From: an uncultured Bacteroidales bacterium
Lineage (GTDB): Bacteria; Bacteroidota; Bacteroidia; Bacteroidales; Paludibacteraceae
DNA length: 17,274 nt
Assembly (NCBI GenBank): GCA_900556095.1
Contig: USNU01000003.1
Coordinates: 1-17,274, forward strand
Reading direction: 5' to 3'
Both the position numbers and the translations under genes were made by a program. The notes below the pieces were generated by a model, which saw nothing but the letters and a program-made list of their open reading frames with translations, was not told where the DNA came from and ran no database searches. This document shows positions 14,401-17,274 of this stretch, piece after piece. Position 1 is the first letter of the stretch, and every line of letters begins with the position of its first letter.

Positions 14401-16687
14401 TTGCCTCGCGGCAGTCAGTCAAGCGGGAAATGACAATCTCGTCAATGAGATTGATACTTATATTGTTAGCTCCTGCATTCATAGAACGAAAAGCGATAAA
14501 CTTGCCATTTCCGTTGTATGAATCAAACGAAACCAAACAGCGGTTATATGTCGGTGCATCGGCAGTAAAAGATGCAAGAGCGGTGAAAGTGGAGAGATCG
14601 TAAGGGTCAGTCATCACTCCTACTGACAATTGTCCGACGGAGGTCTGTGTGCTCGTGGCATGGCTGAAGACCATCTTCAGTTGCTTTAAGTCGGTGGTTG
14701 TTTCGGGAAGAACAAACCATGTATCTGTGCCGCATAGTTGCAGGTGCGACCCGACGGCATTGGGGGCTGCAGAACTGATACGCGGGTAGGCGTTGAGGGT
14801 AGGGGTAATGTTGGTAAGTGCATAGAAGACAGACGCGGCTCCCAGCGGTTGTCCCGGCAAACGCAATTCTTTGGCCAAATCAGAAAGCAGTATTTCTCCC
14901 GAAGAAGGTTCAAAACTTTCTTTGTAGGGAGTCGCTTCAGTGATGGCGGGCATAGCGGCAGGTACGCGCAGCGCAATTGGGAACGACCATGGAGAGGTTT
15001 GTTCAAATCGGGTAGCACGAGTATAGATGTACAAGGTCTTGCCCGTGAACAATCCGTCCGTTTTATAGACAGAAACGGCAGGGGCTGTGATTCCACGTTG
15101 CTCGAAAAGGATGTCCGATTCGGGTACATTGCCATCCCGCCGATAAGAAGTGGCAATACGGTAACTCCAAGAATCGGCATCGTGCATATTGGCACAGAGT
15201 GTGAATCCTTGGGAGGTTACGTCCTTACAACGGATGTGCGTGGGGGATGGAACAGCGGGCAGGTGTATCTCTACATTGTCAATATAGATGGCATTCTGCT
15301 CCTTGGTGTTGGAAACAAAGGCGATGAACTTACCTGTACCAAAATAGTCTGCCAATGAGACGGTTACCCGCTTGAACATATATGATGTCTCCACCTGCAC
15401 TGTATCTATGGCACGGAAAGTATTAAAATCGGTCGGATCGGTCATAACGCCTACTTGCAGTTCAGCGGCATAGCGGGTGTTTCCGAGCGAGATACGGTCG
15501 TAGGCGGTAACCCAGAAATTGATTTCAACTCCGAATAATGATGGCACCAATATTTCCGGGGTTGCGGCGTAAACGTATTTACCTCCCTCAACAGGGAGGT
15601 TCTCGTTGGTGCGTGCTCCGGCAAAAGAGAGATAGAACGTGGAATCCAAGGCATAAGGTGCACGTTCATTGCGATTGCTACCCTTATAGACAAACGGTAC
15701 CTGTGCATTGATATTGCTGCCGATGGTCCATCCTGCCGGTTTCCCGTACATTTTGCTTCCCGACAAGGATATGGTGTTTTCAAAATTCTCGGAATAGGGA
15801 AGTGTGACGGTAGTGAGAGTCTTAAACGAGGTACCTACCCATTGGGTATATTCGTTGTTGTCGCCATCACAGGAGGAACGCACATAGACATAGTAGGTAA
15901 CATCGGGTTGGAGTCCGGTGAGAGTAATTTCAGGATTGAAGACATTGTCTGTGATGTGTTGCAAGACGATAGCGGGGGCAATGTTGCCGAAATCGGAAAC
16001 AGGGGCAGAGGTAAGGAGTACTTCAAAATGATCGTATGCACCCGTAGCATCCCAACTGACGAGTGCATCATGGGCATGACGATCGGTAACCTGCAGATTC
16101 TTGATGTCTTGGCAAGTGGGAGTGGCATGGATGATGATATCGTCCAACAGCACGCCATAGCCCATATTTTCGGTTATCTCGAAAGCAATCTGGTAGGTGG
16201 TGTTGGCACTGACGAGTTGCAGGGTCTCCTGTTTCCAGATGGCATTGCGTTGGTAGGTAGCCGTGGGAAACAGATGCCAATAGTCGGAAGCAGAGGTGCG
16301 ATAATAGATTTTCAGAGTATCGCTATAGCCGTTTTTTTGAGGTTCGGCGTGGGAGAAAGTGAGTTGCGGCTGAAAATCATTGAGGAGGTTCATCACGGGG
16401 GAGACAAAACGTGTGACAAAACGCATCTCCTGCCTGCGTGCATTGCGGGCAGCCAGACGCCGAGTGCCTGAGACGCACCCCGTAGGATGCAGGAGGGTGT
16501 TGCCGTCCTCGATAAACCATGAAAACGCCGTTTGATCGGTGTTGCCATCTATTGGCAGACGGGTATATTCTTGCGTCCACCCCGCAGGCAAACCGTTTTC
16601 GAAATCGATATGGACAATATCCTTTGTTGTGGCTTGGAGGGCCACAGAAAGAACCAATATATTCAGCAACAAAACAATCTTTCTCAT
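5468..16687 (-). CDS. Giant multidomain T9SS-secreted surface protein (3739 residues)
   Basis: I take the ATG at 16685-16687, because residues 1-19 from there (MRKIVLLLNILVLSVALQA) are a typical Sec signal peptide; a longer frame starting with TTG at 16735 would bury it. The mature protein has twelve jelly-roll-like modules of the MAM/choice-of-anchor-J kind (about 150-200 residues each), mostly followed by a fibronectin III-like domain. Linkers such as PYSEPF and PYAETF mark module starts near residues 297, 584, 846, 1140, 1404, 1686, 1968, 2246, 2531, 2913 and 3198. Many modules carry an Asp-box-like SxDxGxTW. Residues ~3393-3645 hold four to five Cys repeats (ICQG...GCDS), and ~3662-3739 is a type A T9SS sorting domain (APNPVRVGE ... 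GIYTLRLHTRQGTYQTKLLVQ). Family knowledge predicts export by the Por machinery, CTD cleavage and surface attachment. An adhesin or matrix-binding role is inferred; no catalytic domain is visible. A barrel gene lies 137 bp upstream. Confidence 0.93.
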   Translation of the reverse strand: MRKIVLLLNILVLSVALQATTKDIVHIDFENGLPAGWTQEYTRLPIDGNTDQTAFSWFIEDGNTLLHPTGCVSGTRRLAARNARRQEMRFVTRFVSPVMNLLNDFQPQLTFSHAEPQKNGYSDTLKIYYRTSASDYWHLFPTATYQRNAIWKQETLQLVSANTTYQIAFEITENMGYGVLLDDIIIHATPTCQDIKNLQVTDRHAHDALVSWDATGAYDHFEVLLTSAPVSDFGNIAPAIVLQHITDNVFNPEITLTGLQPDVTYYVYVRSSCDGDNNEYTQWVGTSFKTLTTVTLPYSENFENTISLSGSKMYGKPAGWTIGSNINAQVPFVYKGSNRNERAPYALDSTFYLSFAGARTNENLPVEGGKYVYAATPEILVPSLFGVEINFWVTAYDRISLGNTRYAAELQVGVMTDPTDFNTFRAIDTVQVETSYMFKRVTVSLADYFGTGKFIAFVSNTKEQNAIYIDNVEIHLPAVPSPTHIRCKDVTSQGFTLCANMHDADSWSYRIATSYRRDGNVPESDILFEQRGITAPAVSVYKTDGLFTGKTLYIYTRATRFEQTSPWSFPIALRVPAAMPAITEATPYKESFEPSSGEILLSDLAKELRLPGQPLGAASVFYALTNITPTLNAYPRISSAAPNAVGSHLQLCGTDTWFVLPETTTDLKQLKMVFSHATSTQTSVGQLSVGVMTDPYDLSTFTALASFTADAPTYNRCLVSFDSYNGNGKFIAFRSMNAGANNISINLIDEIVISRLTDCREASNIDINVHARSAEVIWNAGGMQAWKVGIAPTRSMVQANYQVVTSPSIRFNDLNPLTTYYITLQTICGTDTMDTNDVTYSFTTPLGLPIEENFLYSSFPDGWRRMYGAANAVFNGTELLERPETPSKHWRLTNKSEHVLSPMSDYVAYAYITGYDYYYWFISPSWYIDAEEGETVELRFNLAVKPGPDDQPGQAGIDDKFCVIVSEDAGKTWNAANATIWSNDGNGQYSLNNDLRWGESQSVSLDFTKYIGKTVQVAFYAESTISNTSTYVIIDNISIRVQDAQCGGLSSLRAAANADNSATITWLLNGINPKPAIIQVSTDPEFSTLLFNDTIAANTVQVNGLQSASTYYVRGRQACQNDLDWHVITLHTQCAAVNPDTYYETFSNPATAHCWTTGFISELGTGTAPQRIENNKYGAVLEIKKPSVSVNESDGAYAVSPEFLVGNNINKYQLVFSAATYSQDADNVHRLSVGIVSDPTDPGYTFTPLSEIVLPYSADSAAMRTYVVSFENYTGDIDGNFGHYVMFLSEAGSDSTNYIYIDNIFIEPIRHCLQIFDMDADSTFVDGAVLNWTGNASQYELIISSVPVRPDTITTALVHTTIGTNTYTVTGLQPSTLYYAYVRGLCGDGEVSRWSSATTFTTTLGVPYLEPFAANSLSADIWHTYSALWKKDSITLAEMNTSTGWSLENWVKDGITGIDTYHARFSWLNQSNVWLISPAIDMSKTEPGVITLSANIALCANQYNNTAQTPQMAQSDRLGVCISTDNGNTWSKRNAIFWSCDSTGEHYYNRFGLNARRISMDISQFVGQPIRIAFYLETGRTSNQMYIDSVQLTRKEAVCLGVRNLQLVPTSDTTAHASWTTYGIPEDVHIELSDYADFSHIITQLTTAQSSCNFRGLTHGTTYYLRITQEGCTTSVVQSLNMPYVAPYAETFGGTDLPPFWITMSGSAIAAFAGTLPVPNTDYSSEGWKIMNRSYGLPANHLAGELSNATTKCIDQWFVSPEIGIPATDTETTLSFDLALTAHNSEAAPDNTDDQEFRVLISNDNGITWSNNAQWLFANTSAAYRSLSSLSTTGERIELDMKRYAGQRVRIALYKTATRQDNTCDVHIANLRLAMPCAQPDSLVAQSVDFTSATLVWKGQSNLPTVIEYATTANFAHPLRDTVATGLTHTLLGLIRGTAYYVRVWQLCASNQESDYSNTLQFTTSYGTPYSEPFATLSDWTTFSMPVAYSITDSLPTAASTTSKWKFTANTTVLNGANIYCTYDAKNTHWLISPVIDLTPNSGAETIILQMDMALTTAPDAVRRPALFNREANQFNLLVSTDNGKTWKEENRWIWSKADTADFRYADIPAAGQNYALDFTRFAGQRIRIAFVHNAPKSVCLGINNLSLSSGSSTCFGVQNIRINTVDTAAQITLVPADKASKWELAYGTGTTDLQDMPHIITEDVDVTLHNLSLSTPYQVYARSICAEGDTSVWCTPVELLTPQGVPYTVPFDSTLCNWSRYTGDPASVFAGTKKLQAVNTPAGWKACDGSRAFGYNHICCTNSVQDAYWLVSSVVNLMPLQGDKHLYFGITLALTDTLSANAPKKTDRNSFYIAVSTDGGNTWSQEETILWSGNTTTADYLYNAIPNGHGWRYYLDFTKYAGKAIRIALIEGTGGTSAYNYAPTTIHVANAELEEYNTPCFGAADIQFETIGTAVCCTIIPNDSAKAWQYAYGESGVNITTAKVYNTNTKTFNLSGLRMGTAYDIHVRSVCGVGDTSVWTGPFSFQTNYGVRYEHPLVWSSDAFSPEWSRWQGNAQGQFTRLVSHSGWRAAQSATGIFGAPHTYINLWFGGNSDPTRYLLATPMLDFTTLSSESIEMSFDLALTSTETSTTAPSGDKIIDQQFKILVSTDEGKTWETAAAWNETGKADYSFAAIPAAGRRYSVDLTQYAHKNVYVGFYAESLNKDGNSTLHIKDLVIDTLSSADCVPVKSMVVKETTYHTAIVEFHSPSIKHALAVEYVCLPDGAHFSDATALKSDTNVVTIAGLEANVNYDVYSRMQCADGTWMEWAGPFGFSTMACTAVESITPQEITIHKAVVLLNTPDIDDSFRYQAAMVEHNGALNPAEATTSDTRTVTIVKELNSGALYDVYARKICQPGDTSEWSGPFVVRAAYAVPFFESTRWNNEIDSTWTRYTGKLDKLYLQTLRYSGWQAGKAGWVFPENHAYVRTNTYSALLETPLIDLTNITPGTPVTLSFDMALTASYGAAEGINPKPSNYRNQSFSVLVSTDSKWSEKKGWTWRDNGGKYKYSDIAVDGDTYELDLSAYAGQAFHIGFYSCLDTTGGGENYLHLQNISLDTVPIASCRGLKKVQVGNVSSYSAQVSFRNKSNNDPLLAEIEAATDPYFEDVILLDTIRGTDTYTLNQLAPTTTYYLRLRQLCTDGGVSAWTIPVSFTTAYNLRYQEDFENMKRFNSDWAIYKSLAANIFNGETLNPIGFNGTWARDTANHICFNDAHLMIRMGTSDYGWVVSPGIDLTQENGNVLLGFDAAVSAGSYKEPIPEPADLDSMQYFMVAVSDDDGATWQRNNVTIWSNDPNIVADYPLTTLQMQPRRFLIDLSRYKGNVVRIAFYAEKLKGSNYNYYMVDNIDINRATLHTYTICQGDDYGNHGIEYAAEQLTIGRNQYRIVADDMSEVTDLTIVVNPIYTTRYTGTVCEGERFSGYGFDVVGQTSTTHRRFVANENKCDSIYLLDLSVIPTRHVEVFDSICAGGQFVLNGQIYRYNSIAYDTLSSQVSGCDSITMHYIIFTEEKTLHTDITRAICQGEWYSDGWFTQNKAGYYRKTDTSAQGCDSTVTLHLFVADESGYIYDSVYMNQLPYIYDGRVLLEENTADGYYEFPVESAAGICTITLRVRVMLPTGIEQTSAESITIAPNPVRVGEPIHILTATDLSAEFEAAMYNATGQLVYHIGQPTNTLPALPTAGIYTLRLHTRQGTYQTKLLVQ
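5471..5703 (-). other. T9SS type A C-terminal sorting domain (part of giant protein)
   Basis: This is the last ~78 residues of the giant protein: APNPVRVGE (first strand), MYNATGQLVYH, then GIYTLRLHT and a terminal TKLLVQ. The order PNP, G.x.(V/L), GxYxL, K(L/V)xV is the sorting signal recognised by PorV/PorU in the T9SS. Confidence 0.9.
5770..6511 (-). other. Cys-containing repeat block (part of giant protein)
   Basis: Four repeats of about 50 residues start with TICQGDDY, TVCEGERF, SICAGGQF and AICQGEWY. Three of them end in (K/S/Q)(G/K)CDS followed by a beta strand. A fifth copy (YIYDSVYMN...) has lost the first Cys. Such CxG...CDSxVTL repeats are common just before T9SS sorting domains and probably act as a stalk. 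Confidence 0.75.
6512..16624 (-). repeat. Twelve-module jelly-roll / fibronectin III array (part of giant protein)
   Basis: The period is about 260-295 residues (roughly 780-880 bp). Modules 4 and 6-12 have a SxDxGxTW or degenerate version (VSEDAGKTW, ISTDNGNTW, VSTDNGKTW, VSDDDGATW). Modules 2, 3 and 5 instead have VG(V/I)x(T/S)DP. Module 10 is followed by two fibronectin-like domains and module 12 by none, so the total is still twelve of each. Sequence identity between modules is low, so the array is old. Confidence 0.8.
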
Positions 16688-16824
16688 AATATTTATATTT
16701 TGTAATAAAACAAATGTTTTTTTCTGCTTTTTCAATTACATTTTATACACCTGATATTCACCTGATTTTTTGCCGTGGATGCGACCTATGGTTAATGAGG
16801 CTGATTAGGCTTAAATATAAAAAA

Positions 16825-17274
16825 CTACATCTCCAAACAACGGCAAGGATGAGTTTGCCGGGTCAGGTTGAAGAGGCACGTCCATTTGATACCTACCGTG
16901 AGTTGCGACCAAGTCTTACCTTGCAGGTTAGATTGTGTAAGCGGATTGAATATCAATAGATTGTGCATATCTTGCAGTGTTTGCTCATTGGCGGGTGTGG
17001 TGGGCATTTGCGAGTAATCGACAAGTGGCAGATTATGGATATAGGAAATCGGAATATGATACTCGGCATATACGCCAAGGCGCATTTCTATACGTCGGCT
17101 GCGGAGCGGCAGGCGGGCACCTGCTTCCATCATAGGAGCGATCTGCAGTACAGGGTCGGTATATGTTTGGCTGTAGGCGTACTCTTCGGCAGGGAAATAA
17201 CCATACGTCGGTGCATTCTCTATGGTGTGGATAAAACGTGTGTATGTCCCATTAGTGGAAAGCATAGTGGTGGT
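16825..17274 (-). CDS. C-terminal part of an outer-membrane beta-barrel protein, 5' end outside window
   Basis: The frame is open from the right window edge to TAG at 16825-16827, giving 149 residues; the start lies outside. Alternating hydrophobic and polar strands are visible (VLQIAPMMEAGARLPL, RRIEMRLGVYAEYHIPI, WSQLTVGIKWTCLFNL) with loops between. That spacing, together with the penultimate strand VGIKWTCLFNL, is what Bacteroidota outer-membrane barrels of the PorP/SprF or OprF-like size show. I cannot say which. The loop NLLIFNPLTQSNLQ is typical of the extracellular turn before the last strand. It ends in a short tail with HPCRC, seen in several Bacteroidota barrels. The giant T9SS gene follows after 137 bp. 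Co-transcription is possible because no convincing terminator or promoter lies between. PorP/SprF-like barrels often accompany T9SS cargo, so a partner role is a reasonable inference. Confidence 0.75.
   Translation of the reverse strand, partial: TTTMLSTNGTYTRFIHTIENAPTYGYFPAEEYAYSQTYTDPVLQIAPMMEAGARLPLRSRRIEMRLGVYAEYHIPISYIHNLPLVDYSQMPTTPANEQTLQDMHNLLIFNPLTQSNLQGKTWSQLTVGIKWTCLFNLTRQTHPCRCLEM

Noticed and set aside
16841..16860. CGGCAA/TTGCCG hairpin near the end of the barrel gene
   Set aside because: It lies inside the coding region and lacks an adjacent T-run; probably chance.

Overview
The window looks like a chromosomal piece of a Bacteroidota (Bacteroidales-type) genome. Three things point there: a giant secreted protein ending in a type IX secretion (T9SS) C-terminal sorting domain, a partial outer-membrane beta-barrel gene just upstream of it, and two copies of the Bacteroidota promoter pattern (TTTG, 20 bp, TAnnTTTG). 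Every gene I can support is on the minus strand, so gene order reads from high to low coordinates.

Layout from the right end: (1) 16825-17274, the C-terminal part of an outer-membrane barrel protein. (2) 5468-16687, a 3739-residue T9SS cargo with a signal peptide, twelve jelly-roll-like modules alternating with fibronectin III-like domains, a run of Cys-rich repeats and the T9SS sorting domain, followed by a terminator-like hairpin. (3) 4900-5300, a non-coding stretch holding an 11-bp repeat cluster, a near-consensus promoter, a roughly 227-nt structured RNA and a textbook intrinsic terminator. I read this as a free-standing small RNA gene. (4) 1639-4768, a compact four-gene operon from its own promoter: a six-TM voltage-gated-type ion channel with an unusual pore and a large unknown cytoplasmic domain, an 82-residue helical protein, a 54-residue basic protein, and a single-TM protein with an OmpA peptidoglycan-binding domain. 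After 266 bp comes a 101-residue protein built from two diverged copies of one unit (1067-1372), possibly the last gene of the same unit. (5) 672-1066, an intergenic region full of 11-bp tandem repeats and a duplicated palindromic element. (6) 1-671, a LEM-3-like GIY-YIG endonuclease, cut by the left edge.

Best candidates for something undescribed: the channel/OmpA operon, which by gene content resembles a peptidoglycan-anchored membrane signalling or defence device but matches no system I can name; the structured RNA; and the 11-bp repeat family, whose clusters lie only between genes and share a consensus on the minus strand. All functional statements come from reading the sequence, with no database search.
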